The notes below the pieces were generated by a model, which saw only the letters and a program-made list of their open reading frames with translations, was not told the DNA's origin and ran no database searches. A stretch of 64,000 nt of DNA. It comes from Monocercomonoides exilis (lineage: Eukaryota; Preaxostyla; Oxymonadida; Polymastigidae). The stretch is from contig LSRY02000019.1 of the NCBI GenBank assembly GCA_001643675.2, positions 1,126,001-1,190,000 of the forward strand, given 5' to 3'. The translations under genes were made by a program, and so were the position numbers. Position 1 is the stretch's first letter; the number at the start of each line of letters is the position of its first letter. Positions 23,436 to 37,400 of the stretch are shown here, piece by piece.

Positions 23436-24390
23436 TATCAGTTTCTACCCACTTGCTGTGAGTCCTTCTGATCCCAGGGCAGCTAATGCAAATATGATAA
23501 TTGCTTCTTCTTCTTCTTCTTCTTCTTCTGCTGCTGCTTCTTCTTCTGCTTCTTCTGTTTCTTCTATTGCTACTCCTCCTCGTTCTCTTCCTCCTCCTTC
23601 CTCTTCTTCTTCCTCAGCATATTACATTACACCTCCTTATCTTCCTTCGTTCTATGCATCATCATCTTCATCATCACCATCTTCACAATCACAATCACAA
23701 ACAATATCATCATCATCATCTTCTTCTTCTTCTCTTTCACCATCATCTATAACAACACCAGCATTTCCTTCATCATCATCATCATCTTTATCTTCTTCTT
23801 TATCTTCTTCTTCTTCTTTATCTTCTTCTTCTTCTTTACCTCCTTCCTCTTCTTCCTCTTCCTCTCCCTCAAACACTTCATTCACCAACACTTACAATGT
23901 CACATCAGTTGCTCGTATGCCTTCACACTTCCCTTCCAACACTCCATTCACCCCCAATCACACTCACACCCACAATAACACTCACAATAACACGCACAAT
24001 CACAGCTCTTTGCCTCCACTTCCTCCTTCTTCTTCCTCTTCTTCTTCCTCCTCCTCCTCTTCTTCTTCTCATCATCATCATTCTTCTTCAAATTCTCTTT
24101 CTTCTCCATACACTTCATCATCATCCACATATTCTTCTTCCTCTCTTTCTTCTCCTTTGCCTTCCTCTTCCTCCTCTTCCTCTTCCTCTTCCTCTTCTCA
24201 TCTTCCATATGATGATTCATTAAATTCCAGTCACCAGCACACTTTCTCTTTCAATCAAAACCATTTCAACAAGGAATTCCACAAAACCTCTCAAAATGTG
24301 ATGAATTCTGATGTTTATTACCCTTTTTCACCTGCTGGAATGAATGGAATACCAACATCATCATCAAATTCTTCTTCTTCTTTGCCTTCT

Positions 24391-24425
<35 letters not shown>

Positions 24426-27400
24426 TACCTCTGCCAACCAATCAGAGCCAATTTCATTCAGAATCCATTCTTCTGCATATTCCTCCATTCCACCTGCCAT
24501 TTCAGCAACTTCTTCATTCAATTCCCCCACCTCTTCCATCACAAAGACACAAACATCGACTTCTTCTGCTTCTTCTGCTTCAACTGCTACTTCTTCTTCT
24601 TCCTCTTCTTCATTGTCTTCCTCTTCCTCCTCTTCTTCTAATTCATCATCATCATCTTCTTCTTCCTCTTCCTCCTCCTCCTCCTCTTCTTCTTCTTCCT
24701 CCTCTTCTTCTCCTTATTCCTCCACCCGCCATCTCACCATCGCCACAGCCCCAACTGAATCCCATGCTCTTCTTTCTTACTCCTCCAACCTCAGCTTCCC
24801 TTCCCTTCACTCCCTTCCTTCTGCTTTTGACTCCACACGCACTTTCTCTTCCCCTAAATCTTCTCTTTTCCTCGTCTCTGCCTCGCTTCCAGGCTCTGCT
24901 ATGAATTCCCCTTCCCCTTCCCCTTCTCATTCTCCTTTTCCTTCGCCTTCTTCTTCTTCTTCCTCTTCCCCTTCTTCTTCCCCTTCTTCTTCATCTTCCC
25001 CTTCTTCTTCTCCTTCTTCTCCTTCTCATAGAGCAATGACATCTGACATGTTATACACTTCCTATTCTGGCACCAATAATTACACGAATTACACGAATTA
25101 TGGGAATTATGGAAATTATGCTAATTCTATTGGATCTTTTGCTCCTTCTTCAAATGAAATGAATCTTCCTGTTAGCAACTGCTTATCATTGACTAATAAA
25201 ACGCAACAGATTAATTCTTCATCTGAGCAGCAGGTGTTTAATAGAAACACTGTTAATACTGCTTCTTCTTCTGCTTCTTCTTCATTAACATCATCATCAT
25301 CATCTTCTTCTACCTCTTCTTCTCTTCCAAATAACAATGTTATTAATACCAGCAGCAGTAATATTGCATCATTGAATACGAGCAGGAAGCATAAGAGGCG
25401 TAACAAGCATAGACATCATCATCATCATCATCATCATCGTCATCATCAGAACACACAAGATAATAATAAGCAAGAAATGAAACAAGAAAATGAAGAGGAA
25501 GAAGGGAATAAAGAAAATAAGGAGGATAAAGAGAAAGAGGAGAAATTAGAAAATAATCCGAAGAAGAAGAAGGAGAAGATTAACAAACAACAAGAAGTTC
25601 AAAAGAAACATAACAATCACAAACATAAGCATAATCATCAACATCATAAACGCATTCATCAACAGCTAAGTCATCATCATCATCATCATCATTATCACAA
25701 TTGCCTTCGTAATAGAATGTCCCATCAGAAACAACATCTGAAGCAACTTCAACATCAACTTGATTCGAAACACGCACACGAGAAAGGACAGAAAGAAAAC
25801 AGTGCAAAATCAAAGGTTTTGTTTTGTTTTTATTTAATTCAGTTTTATTTTATTCAATTTTGATTTCTTGTTTTCTTTTTCTTTTTTATTCAAATTCTCA
25901 TTCTCTTTTTCATTTTTGATAATTTTTTTATTTTTCATAAACACATTCTTTTTCTAATTCTCTTTCTTATTAAAAAAGAATTCACACAAACAAAGCCAGA
26001 ACGATATATCCAATCATCAAAGCCAAAGTCAAAGCCAAAATCATCATCAACATCACCACCACCATCATCGTCGTGTTCATTCTGATCAAAATAATCTCAA
26101 TAAAACATATGCTCAAATTCACATTTCTCAACAGGAGCTACAAGAAGAAGAGAAAGAAGAGAAAGAAGAGAAGCAACAAATAGAAGAACATTATGAACAA
26201 AACGAAAAACATGAACATAATCATGAAGTTAATCTTCAACAACATCATCATCAGCATAATCATGAACGTCCACATACCCATCAAACAAAAGAAGATGGAG
26301 AAATAAAAGAGGAGAAAAATGATTTGAAATTGGATTTGACAAGGAATGTGAGTGAAACAACAGAAAAGAAGAAGGAAAAAGATGAAAAAGATGAAAGAGA
26401 AGAAAAAGAAGAAAATTTGGATAATAAAGAAGGAAATAAGAAGAAAGAAGGAGAAAAACAAGAAGAAACTAGAGATGACAAAGAAAACGAACAAAATATC
26501 AATAGAAAGGGCAGCACAACAAGCAATCACTCAAATTCTGATTCATCAATCAAAATTGATAAGGATGCAAGTGTTGTGTGTGAAAGTAATGAGATTGAGC
26601 ATACTCAACAGTATTCTTCTTCTTCTGCTTCCTCTTCTTCCTCTTCTTCCTCTTCTTCCTCTTCTTCCTCTTCTTCCTCTTCTTCAAATGAAATAGAACC
26701 ATTGAATAGCTCAGTAACAGCAGAAAAGAAAGTTGAAATCAATGAAGACAAAACAAATGAAAGGAAAGGAGTGAAAGAAGAGAAAACAAAAGAAAACAAA
26801 GAAAACAAAGAAAAGAGTATCAAAACACAAGAAGGCGAAGAAAATGGTAAAGAACTTCAGCTTATAACATCTTCTTCTTCTTCTTCTTCTTCCTCATCTT
26901 CTTCCTCTCCTTCTTCAATTATCATGAAAGATGAAATGCCAAAGAAGAGAAGAAGCAGAAGCAATGTGTCTATACATTCTTCTTCTTTATTATCTTCTTC
27001 TTATTCTTCTTATTCATCTCTTTCTCCTTCTCCTTCTCGTTCACCTTCTCCTTCTCCCTCTCAGCTTTCTGTTTATTCTTATTCTTCGGAATCGCTTTCT
27101 TCCTCTCCTTCCTATTCTTCTCTGTCTGATAACTCATCATTCTCTTCCTCTGCTTCATTTGCTTCTTCTTCTTCTTCTTCTTCTTCATTTTCTTCTTCTC
27201 TAATTTCCTCTTCTCCTCCTCCTTCTCCATCTTCTCTTTCTTCTTCTTCTCTCTCTTCTTCTTTCTCCTCCTCCTTCTCTTCTTCTTCTTCCCCTTCCCA
27301 TTCCCTTTCACTCAACAATGGTTACTCCCATTTCACTCATATTGGAATTTCTTCTTCTTCTTCCTCTTCTTCCTCTTCCTCTTCTTCCTCCTCCTCTTCC

Positions 27401-29233
27401 TCTTCCTCTTCTCCTTCTCATTCGTTGCCTTCTTCTTGCTCTTCCTTCACGCCAGCTGATGAAGACCTTCATCATCTTCTGCAGGCAGCATCGCAGAAGA
27501 AGAAGTATTTGCTGCTTGGGCAGAAACACAAGAGAAGCGGGAAAGTAATGAAGGATGATGGAAGAGGAGAAGGAGAAGAAGGAGAAGAGAATGAGAAGAA
27601 GAATGAAATGTGTAAGAGAACAGAGCTAAGAGTGAGAAAAGGGAAAGAAAAAGAAGGAGAAAGAAAGAAAGGGAAAGAATCAAAGCCAGAATCAGAATCA
27701 GAGTCATATGATGACATCGACATCGAAGCCGGCACAGCGTATGAAGCGCTTCGTTTAGAGGCCAAATCAAAGATGCTGACACAACTGCTCAAAAGGCCAA
27801 TACGAAATCCTTTCCACAGATATTCTCCTTCTCTTGCTTCGATTGAATTCATCCAGCATCCAATGAATAATCTATTGAGAAAGTGGAATGTTGGGTTTGG
27901 GCAGCTGAAGGAGGAGGAAAGAGAAGGAGAAGGAGAAGGAAGAGGAGAAGGAAGAGGAGAAAATGGAGGAGGAAGTGATAAAGGAGGGATGGGAATGCTG
28001 ACTTCATCACATTCTAAACAGTCTGGGAATAATTGGGGACATCATGTTAATTCTTCTTCTTCTTCTTCTTCTTCTTCTTCTTCTTCTTCTTCTTCTTCTT
28101 CTTCTTCTTCTTCTTCTTCTTCTTCTTCTTCTTCTTCTTCTTCTTCTTCTGCTCCTTCAAACTCTGCCTCTCTTTCTTCTCTGTCTCTTAGCAGCTATTC
28201 TCCTTTCCCTTCCTCTTTCTCTCCCACAGTCACATTTGAAGTCAGAAAGGAAATAAACAATGCAATTCACACCCCTCTCTCTAAAAGCATAGGAATAAAC
28301 AATGAAATCAAACCAACTGCTTCTTCTTCTTCTTCTTCTTCTTCTCCGTCTTCTTTTATTTCTTCTTCAATTCCTTCATCATCATCATCATCTTCTTCTT
28401 CTTCTTCAAATTCTTCTTCTTCTTCTTCCTCTACCACAACTTCTCCTTCCTCCTCCTCCTCCTCCTCCTTCATTTCCTCATCCAATCCATCAGATGTCGA
28501 TTCTCTTTCCTTTTTGGTGCCTTCTTCTCTTCAGCACCTTTCTTTTGCTCTTTCATCTTCTCCCAGCAACTCAAGCGGAATATTTCGGATGCCTTCCAAT
28601 GGCATTTCTTCTCCTTCTCTCGCTTTCCAGTACAACCCCACTTCAATGTATTCTTCTTCCGCTGTTGGCAATATGCTTTCTTCATCATCTTCATCATCAT
28701 CTTCTTCTTCCTCCTCCTCTTCTTCCTCTTCTCTTTCTCCTTCCTCATTCACACTTCACCCAAACACCATCACATCTCCTTCTTCCTCCACACACTCAAC
28801 GTCTTCTTCTTCCTCCTCTTCTTTCGCTTCTTCTTCTTCTTCTTCTTCTTCTTCTTTTCCCTCGTCATTTCCACATCAACCAGCTATTAGTTTGTACTCC
28901 CCAGTTCTCAACGATTTTCCTTCTGGCATTTATTCACCTTCTCTTAATGCATTTTCTCCTCTACAGTCAACACCTTCTAATTCTTCTGCTTTATCAAATT
29001 CATTATCATCATCTTCATCGTCAGCATCGTCTTCTTCCTCCTCTTCTTCTTCTCAAAACAGATCTCAACCTCAACAAACAAGCAAGTTGTATCTTCTTCT
29101 TCAACAACCAAACCAACCACAAAATCAATTGCAACTTCAGTCTCTTCATCAACCTCATCATCAAAATCTTCAAAATCTTCAAAATCTTCAAAATCTTCAA
29201 ACTTTTAATCAAAATCTCAATCAACAGCAGCAA

Positions 29234-29264
<31 letters not shown>

Positions 29265-32200
29265 TCCAATTGCAGCAATTGCAACAAATACAAATATCAC
29301 AAATATCACAACAACCTCAGCAATTACAGCAATTGCAACAAACCCAGCTTCATCTTCAGTTCCCATCTGACAGCCATCTTCCTTCCTTTTCTCAGCAACA
29401 GCTGCAGATGCAACAAATTCAGCCATCCGGTTATGTTCTTCATGGATCTTATTCTTCTGTGAATAGCATTCAACCAGATGTACTGAACAATGGATATACG
29501 GATTCTATTGTAACTTCTGTTTCTTCTTCTTCTTCAAATTCTTCTTCTTCTTCTTCTTCCCTTTCATCTTCGCTGTCACTTCCTCCTGTTTCTCCATCGC
29601 AATCTTCATCTTCATCTTCATCTTCATCTCTTTCTCTTTCATCATCATCATCATCATCTTCTTCTTCTTCAAATACTTCTGATAACACTTCATTTCCACA
29701 ACTTCCAACTCTTCCTCATTCTCTCGCTGTTTCCTCCACCACCTCTTCCTCCTCATCTTCCCCTTCTTCCTCTTCTTCCTCTTCTTCCTCATCTTCCTTT
29801 TCCTCCACCTCATCCTCATCAACAACATCTTCTTCTTCCTCTTCTTCCTCTTCCTCTCTTTCCCTTTCTTCCTCTGATGACAGCATCTTTGGCGTGAACG
29901 GAGCACAGCCAGGAATGAAACCTATCCATGCTGACACAAACGACCCAATATTGGCAATGTTTCTGGCAAATGGCGAGCTTAGCAAGGGAGTTATGCCACA
30001 AGATGAAGGGAAATGGGAGGAACTGGAAAGATTGCAACATCAGAAGCAACAGATAGAGAACCCGATGAGGAGTGAAGAGATGGCTGGGAATGCAGATGGG
30101 ATGAATATTGAATCTTCAGTTCTTTCATCATCATCATCTTCTTCTCTTCAATCCTTTTCTTCTCATGTCACCCCTCTTGAGCACTACTTCCCAGTGCTTC
30201 GAAGTCATTTTGTCGCTTTCTGTGTTGATCCACAGGGCAGCCGAATAATCGAAGATGCTCTGAAGACATGCAAAAACAGCCTGTTGAAAAGAGAAGTGTT
30301 TTTTGAGCTGTATCCTTCGCTGTACAAGCTGATGAAGGACAAATACGCGAACTTTGTGGTGCAGGTGTTCTTTGATGACTGTGAGCAACAGCTGGAGGAA
30401 GGAGGAGGAAAGAAGAAGGAGAAAGAGAGAAATGATGATTGCAGAGGTGGAAGAATGGAACGGTTGGACAGAACAGAAAGTATTGAAAGCAGTGGGTCAT
30501 ATAGAGACGGAAGAGAAGGGAGTGGAGCAGATGACTCTAAAAGCGAAGCTGATAAATCCGTCAATGAACTATCATCATCATCTTCTTCTTCATCAACTTC
30601 TTCTTCCTCCTCTTCTCCTCCCTCATTCGACTACTTCCTACACTTCTACCGTGTCATCAAGGGCAACATGCTCCCCTTATCCTTCGACCAGTTCTCCTGC
30701 CGTGTGATTCAGCACATCATCGAGAAATGCTCTCTATCTGCTGCTGTTCTTTTAGCAGAAGAGCTCAAAACACACGTGGCCGAAGCTATCCAGAACCTGC
30801 ATGCGAATCATGTGCTACAGAAGCTGGTGAAGAAACTGCCTCCGCAGCAGTATCAGTTCGTGTTTGATGAACTGCATGATGAAGGGCTGCTGGCAGAGCT
30901 GGTGAGGAGCCAGTTCGGATGCCGGGTGCTTCAGCAGCTGGTGGAATATGGCCTTCCTCAGCAGAAAGAGGCGCTGGTGACGTCGTTGATCAAAATGACT
31001 GCGCAGCTGGTGGCAGACAACTCGGGGAATTACATTGTTCAGCGGATGATTGAGACAAAGCAGGCAGATGTGGTTGCGAGGGTGCTGGCATCACTGAAGG
31101 GGAGGTTCTTTTCTCTGTGTCTGCAGAAGACGTCGAGCAATGTGGTTGAATGCATTGTGGTGAACAGCACAAACAAGGAGCACCATATCCTGCTGGATGA
31201 GCTGAAGGAAGGGAGGAAAGACGGATTAGGCGAAGATGCACATGAGGAAGGAGAGAGAGAAAGAGAAAGAGAAGAGAGAAAAGAGAAAGAAGGGAAGGGA
31301 GAAGGAAGATATCGCAGCGGGAGAAAAAGCCAGAATGGGCTGACGCAGCTGATGCTGCATCCGTTTGGCAACTTTGTCGTTCAGCGCATTCTGAAGTGTG
31401 CAGATGCTGATATCAAAGAGGAGATTCTGAGGGAAGCGATCAATTCATTGCCTCTATTGAAGGCCACGACACACTACAAGCACCTGCAGCGCTGCTTCAA
31501 GGAGGCAGCGGCAGATGTGTCGCCTCTGGTGAAGGAGGAAGTGCTCAGCCTTATTTCAGAGGGGAAAGGAGGAAGAGCAGGAGGAAGTGGAGGAAGTAGT
31601 AGTAGTGGTGGAGGAGGGAGCTCAGGAGGAAGCGGTGGATTTGGAAGAGGAGAAAGAGGAGACAAAGGAGAGCAAGGAAGGCAGACGCATTATTCGCAGT
31701 ATCATGGGGCAATGTCTTATGGACACCAATCAAATAAACAATCACAATCACAGCAGCAGCAGCAACAGCAGCAACAACAACAACAACAGTATCATCCACA
31801 GCATAGCCAACACAATCAAGTGTCTTCTTATGCTTCACATTCATTTGGATCAAAATCATCTTCTGTTTCGTCTGATTCATTTTCTTCAACCAGACCATTG
31901 CCGCAATCTCAGACACAGCCTCCTTCTCAGCCATCTCATCAGCTGCAAGCATTTCAGTACAAACCTCAGCTTTCTTCATCATCATCATCTTCTTCTTCTT
32001 CTTCAGTTTCCTCCTCATCTTCATCATCTTTGCCTTCATCTTCTTCTTCAAATACGGTGCATGCTCATCAGTTATATCCAGCTTCAATAATGTTTTCATC
32101 TTCTCCCTCACCACAAGCCCCTGGTGTGTTTCTGTATCAAGGCGACTATCATGTCTCTGACACATTCACCCCATCTTCATTTCAGCAGGTGCAGCAAATG

Positions 32201-32698
32201 CCACATATGCCCCAATTGAATCAAATGAATCAAATGAATCAACTTCCACAAATACAACAAATCCAACAAATTCAGCAGATTCAACAAATCCAGCCAATAC
32301 AATCAATGCAGCAAATACAGCAAGGTCCCATGCTCCAAGCACATTTCTCATCGATCCCGCAGTTCACTTCGACTTCTCCTTATTTCGTATCGACTGCATC
32401 TCCTTCTCCCTCCTCCCAGCTTCCTCCCCCACCGCCAGGCAGCTATTGCCAGATTCAGCAGGAAACAACACCTCAGCAACTGTCATATGAGCAGATGCAA
32501 CGTGCTTCTTTTATGGCACCTTCGCTTGCTATGTCTTCTTCTTCGTCGTCTTTGTCGTCATCATCATCTTTATCTTCTCCTTCCCCTTCTCCCTCTCCTC
32601 CTTCTGCCACTTCCATTTCAAATACTCAATCTTTGTTTTTTGACACGCCATATGCACAGCAGGTGCAGCCAGTGTATCATTACCAGACGAACAGGTAA
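21040..32698 (+). CDS. Giant Pumilio-family (PUF) RNA-binding protein
   Basis: Two exons, 21040-25815 and 25979-32698, join in phase 0 (donor GTTTTG, acceptor AAAAAAG) and encode about 3831 residues. PUF proteins bind 3' UTRs and repress or localise mRNAs. Residues about 2990-3460 hold eight PUF repeats, with base-reading helices GSRIIE, ANFVVQ, SCRVIQ, ANHVLQ, GCRVLQ, GNYIVQ, SSNVVE and GNFVVQ. By the established PUF code these read, from repeat 8 to repeat 1, U-G-U-A-U-A-U-G. Charged or Ser-rich insertions lie between repeats 2 and 3 and between 7 and 8. The rest is low complexity: serine runs up to more than 30, His-rich segments around the intron, Lys/Glu-rich stretches and Gln-rich prion-like blocks near 29100-29420, 31740-31800 and 32180-32330. 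Human PUM1 is about 1190 residues. The upstream TTG-initiated reading of exon 2 alone is not a separate gene. Confidence 0.9.
28051..28150 (+). repeat. (TTC)33 coding microsatellite
   Basis: 100 bases of uninterrupted TTC repeat, read as TCT codons for more than 30 serines within the Pumilio gene. Slippage here would change protein length without shifting the frame. Confidence 0.95.
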
Positions 32699-33368
32699 TA
32701 ACCCCAAAGACATTTGGGTATAAAAAAGCAGAAAAGAAATGAATTCATTGATCTTCTTTTTTTAGAATGATTAGACCATCTTAATGATAAGCTGTAATTT
32801 ATTGTTGGCAGTGCTTTCATCATTTGTTTTTGATGGTTCTGAACTTTGAACACAAAGCTTCTTGAATGTGCTTTGAAGTGCATTTGCTTTCATGAAGATT
32901 GGAGTTGAGTGCGATTTCTTTATTAATAAGAGATGATTCGAGGAGAAGCAACGATTTAATAACACCAAAGAAATAGATCGAATCTGTAGAAATTTTTCAT
33001 AATTTATTTTTTTTTTCCTCCTTTTTTTTCGAAAAGAATGTTTTATCTGAACAGTTTTTATATGTTTACGTAAAAAATTGAGATGTTTTTGTTTGCGAAA
33101 ATAAATTGTGCCTAATTTTGTTTTCTTCTGAAGCAATCTTCACTTTTCTTCATTGAAATCGAAAATAAATAACAATTTTTCTTGTTTTCTATTTCTTTCT
33201 TTTGAGACCTTTGATTGACACTAACAGTTTTGGCAGATTTCGTATATGTTTAATTGACTGTGCTTTCAATTACGCTCCATTCGATAGTAGTTGATTGAGC
33301 ATCTATTTTGTTATATTCTTAGCTCTTCCATTTGTTTGAAGCAGTGTTTCAACAAAAATTTAATCATT

Positions 33369-33449
<81 letters not shown>

Positions 33450-34134
33450 GGATGCTGAAGCAAATTTTACGATTGTGTCTTCATATTGACACTTGTAAAT
33501 TATGCTGATTAATACCTGTAATATGATAAATTTTTTGAACACTTTCATTTGTAATTTTATGAATAATTTTGGTTTTGTCTGAAGATGCAATTTTATTCTT
33601 TTAAGTTCTCGAAGAAAAAGTGAATTCACAAGTTTTCCTTTCGAATTTCTTTCTTTCTTTTTTTGATAATTTTGGAGATACTATTTCACTCCACATATGA
33701 AAACATAATTGTTTGATGCAGTTTCCATTCCATATACTACTGTTTTTTTTTATCTTTGTTGTTTTTAAAAGTCCATCAAACATCAGTTTCTGCGACTTTA
33801 TTATCATTTTTTTTTTAGCTTTCCACTTTTTTTTTGAAATCTCCTGTATTTATTTTCTTCTTCGTGACTTATCTCGTTTCTTTCACTTGCCTCTTTCTCT
33901 TTCTCTTTCTTTCTCCTTTCTAATTCAAAATAAGACTTTGTTGTGAAGTCTCTGATTAAGAAACATCTCAAAATGCAAAACATTCCGTTCAATTAATACT
34001 CCAATTTTTTTCAATCGAAAATTCATTTTATTTCTATGTTTTGTGATGTTTTCCTTTTCTTTGTTGATTTTCTACATAAAATTTTCCTATTAAATTTTCC
34101 TTATTGAATTTTTTCTTATATATAAATTTTGCCA
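32699..34134. other. Intergenic, AT-rich
   Basis: Region between the Pumilio gene end and the next possible gene. It holds the Pumilio 3' UTR and a 75-base T tract. ORFs on both strands are Lys- or Phe-rich products of homopolymers. No RNA gene was recognised. Confidence 0.6.
33374..33448 (+). repeat. T75 homopolymer
   Basis: 75 uninterrupted thymines in intergenic DNA. The true length is doubtful because sequencing of such tracts is error-prone. Confidence 0.9.
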
Positions 34135-34368
34135 ATGGTGAAATTAACTTTTTCCTTTCTATTCTTCTTTGCCTTCTTTGTTTTCCTTGGCGTTTCAACA
34201 GGAAAGACAATTTGCCTCTTTTTATTGAACTATTTGCTTTTCATCCCATTTTTTTTTTCATTTCTTTTTTTATTTTGCTTCGCATATTTTTCTTTATTAC
34301 GTAAACATAGAGGTGATTATAATCAAAAGGAAATGTATTTTGTTTGTGGAGTGCGTATGAAAGGTTGA
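34135..34368 (+). CDS. Possible small hydrophobic membrane protein (doubtful)
   Basis: ATG-started ORF of 77 residues. The first 60 are almost entirely Phe/Leu-rich hydrophobic, enough for two membrane segments, with a basic C-terminus (LLRKHRGDYNQKEM). The hydrophobic composition follows directly from the T-rich DNA, so this may be chance. It is convergent with the bromodomain gene, which ends 101 bp away. No homologue was recognised. Confidence 0.2.
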   Translation: MVKLTFSFLFFFAFFVFLGVSTGKTICLFLLNYLLFIPFFFSFLFLFCFAYFSLLRKHRGDYNQKEMYFVCGVRMKG

Positions 34369-34469
34369 AAGTAATCAACCAAAAGTAGAAAAATTCAAGC
34401 TGCGATGAAAAAGGTGAATGAAAAGATCCTTAAACAAGAAAGGATAAGTTCATATTTTCAAGCACATTT

Positions 34470-37400
34470 CTATTCTTCTCTTTGCAATACAAGATCTCCA
34501 ATGCTTTGATGCTCCTCTGGATGTTTTGCAGTTAATGAAATAGAAGATGGTGAAGGAGAGTACGCAGTGATCAAAGGCGTTCCAAATTCTGCTTGTTGCC
34601 CAGAAGAAGCAGACAATGCTGTTGACATCGAAGAGAGTGCAGTTGAAGAAGTACTTGAAACAGGTGTGAAGGAAACAACAGAAACCATCATAGAACTCTG
34701 TGGCGAGAGCTGAGTAGGGATAAGAGGAGTGGCTGGCGTTGAAACAGCCAAGGAGGTGCTGTTTGGGGATGTGCTCGAAGGCAAAGAAGATGCCGAAGTA
34801 GAGATCATAAGCGATGCAGGAGACGATGTTGAATGAGCAGAGATTGCAAGCGGAGTTGACTGCTGCGGAGTGGAGAAGGAGGTGGTGCTGTTTAGTGTTT
34901 CTGTTGCTGGTGACGCTGCAATGTTCTGAAGAAGAAAAGAAGAAACTGGAATTGGAGAAGAAGATGCAGAGTCAGTAACGTTAAGCGTTGTTAACGATTT
35001 ATTGATTGAAACAAGAGAAGGTTGGCATTCATTTTCTCCTTCTTTTCTTTCTTCCTTATCATCTTCCATCTCAGACTGTTTCATTGACTTGATCTCCGCA
35101 CTCATCACTGGATGCTTTGATGGAGGTGAAGGAGGCGGAGGAGGAGATGCAGGTGTCTTGGCTGTTGGACTCACCTCTTTGCTTCCAACAAACTGAAGTC
35201 CTTTTGCATTTTCTGATTCATTTGAGGATTTAGCTTCAGCTGTCTTTTCTTTTTCTTCACGAGCTTCAGTTCCTTTATTCTTTTCTAATTGCTTTTCATT
35301 ACCAGCTCTCTCAATTTCGCTCACTGATGATATTTCAGACTGTTTTGCTTCGAACTCTTTCCCTTCGTCTGCTTTAGTGTCCTGTTCCTTTTCATTTTCT
35401 TCGCCTGCAGAACTTTCATCAGCCATCCTCCTTTTTTGAGTTGTTCCTCTTTTTGATTTGCCCTTTTCATTCTTTATTAGCTTTTTCTTTGGTATCTTTT
35501 TCTTCTTAATTGCTGTTGTAGAACTCTCTCCAAGATTTTCATCATCCTCTTCTACTTCCTTTGAAGAAGCTGAATCTTCCGTGGTTGCCTTTTCCTCTTC
35601 TTCATCATCGTCCTCTTGATCTCGCCCTTTTGTTGTGTGCCGAATTCTGTTCGGCTTGTTTTTGTTCTTTGAAGATTTTGAAGAAGAAGAAGAAGAAGCC
35701 GAAGCAGAGGATGACTTTTTCTTTTTCATATCTTTGGTTATCTTTCTTGGTCTTCCCACCTTCTTACGCTTCTGTTGTGGTTTTTTCGGCTTTTCAAATG
35801 CATCTCCATCATTCCTGTCGTCATCTTCTTCTTGGCCTTCTTCAGTCTCATCAAAATCAAGTGCAGAATCATAATCTTCCACTTCTTCTTCATCTTCTTC
35901 CTCTTCCTCTTCCTCTTCACTTTCTTCTACAAACCACACACCTTTCATCTCTGCATCTCTCTTATTAAACAAAACACGAACCATATCAGCGATGGTCTCT
36001 TCAAATCTTTTTGGTTCTTCTTCCGTGTTTTCAGCTTCTTCATCCATTTGTCCTTCGTTCTCTTTCGATTTCTCTTTGCTTTTCAACAGTTTTCGCTGAT
36101 AGTCAAATACTTTTTGACAATTATCAAGCATTAATCTCACATCTTTTGCAAACTTTATCCAATTTGTTCCATATTTTTCCTTTGAAATCTTCTTCTTGAT
36201 CTTTTTTGTTGTCATCTCCTTTGTTATTATCTTTCGATATCCAGGTGCTTCTTCTTTGTCTATTTTACTTTCGAAAATACCGCTTCCTTCACATTCTTCA
36301 AGTTCTCCAATAACAAAACGATATACACGTTGCATTTCGCTGGTGGAAAGATGCTCCCTTTCAGAAATATCTGGAACGGTGGTAGATGCAGATGAAGTTG
36401 ATGAAGATTCTTTTTCTTTTGTTTCTTCATTTTCATCCTTTTTTTTCGTTTCATTTTCTTCATTATCTTCATCATCATCGTTTTTGATTTTCATTCCAAT
36501 TCTACTTATCTTCTTGCCTTTTTTCTTCCTCTTTTCTTCCTCTTCTTTGTCTCGCATCATTTCTATTGGAATGTTCATCTGATGAACCTTCCAAAGTCTT
36601 CTACATTTTGAGTCATCTCTTTTGTCAAAGGCCTCAGACGGGTAAAGTTCCCAAGGGCTAACATGAGATATTTGCTGATTCAGAGCAATAATCCATTCAC
36701 GATCACTTGCTCTTTGTTCAAACCACACAACGCTCAATTCGTTCAGTGGGTCTCTTTCATAATTTTCCTTTTGCAATTGTTCCATTTCATCTCGAAGCTT
36801 TACGGTAACTCCATTTTCATCCATTTCTCTGAGCAGTGCATCAAATTTGCTTTGTCGTGATTCAATCCCCTTATTGTAAATGCGGCCTTCTTCCCATGTA
36901 ACGCAATGTTCTGGATCATTGGGATCTGCAAATGGATAAGAGAAGTGCATCCCTACATGCCAATAATTTACACATTGATCAAATCTTTTTCTGGGCAAAA
37001 GATGTTGAGGAGTTTCCAAAGAAAGAAATGGAAGAGAGAAAATTGAAACTTGTTTAATCAATAAAGTGTCTTTACTGGAATATTCGCCTTTAATTTCATT
37101 AATACTAAAATTTGTGAATTGTAACGTTGATGATGGAGATTTGAATGATTCAATTTCTGTCACCGTTCCATAGATATATTTTTTATCTTTGATGCTTTGA
37201 AGTATTTTATCGATAGCAGATCTGTCTAGATGATCCGAATAATGATTTAAGAACTGAATGTAGTTTGCAACAACAACAACAATTTCATCTTTCTTTGAAA
37301 TAGGGAAATCGCTCCAGCGAGATGAACGAGGCTCCACTATTTTACCGGCATCTAACTCAAGCTGTACCAACGGGATATCTTTTTTCAATTTAATGTCATT

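Noticed and set aside
21687-30049. Long minus-strand ORFs rich in Glu/Asp and Lys/Arg (for example 21687-22847)
   Set aside because: They are reverse-strand readings of the serine-coding repeats of the Pumilio gene and contain no conserved domain.
26324-32698. Second exon of the Pumilio gene as a separate gene
   Set aside because: Its apparent start is TTG, and the frame continues upstream to an acceptor at 25978 that joins exon 1 in phase 0.
33360-33629. Poly-Lys ORF
   Set aside because: It is the reverse reading of the T75 homopolymer.
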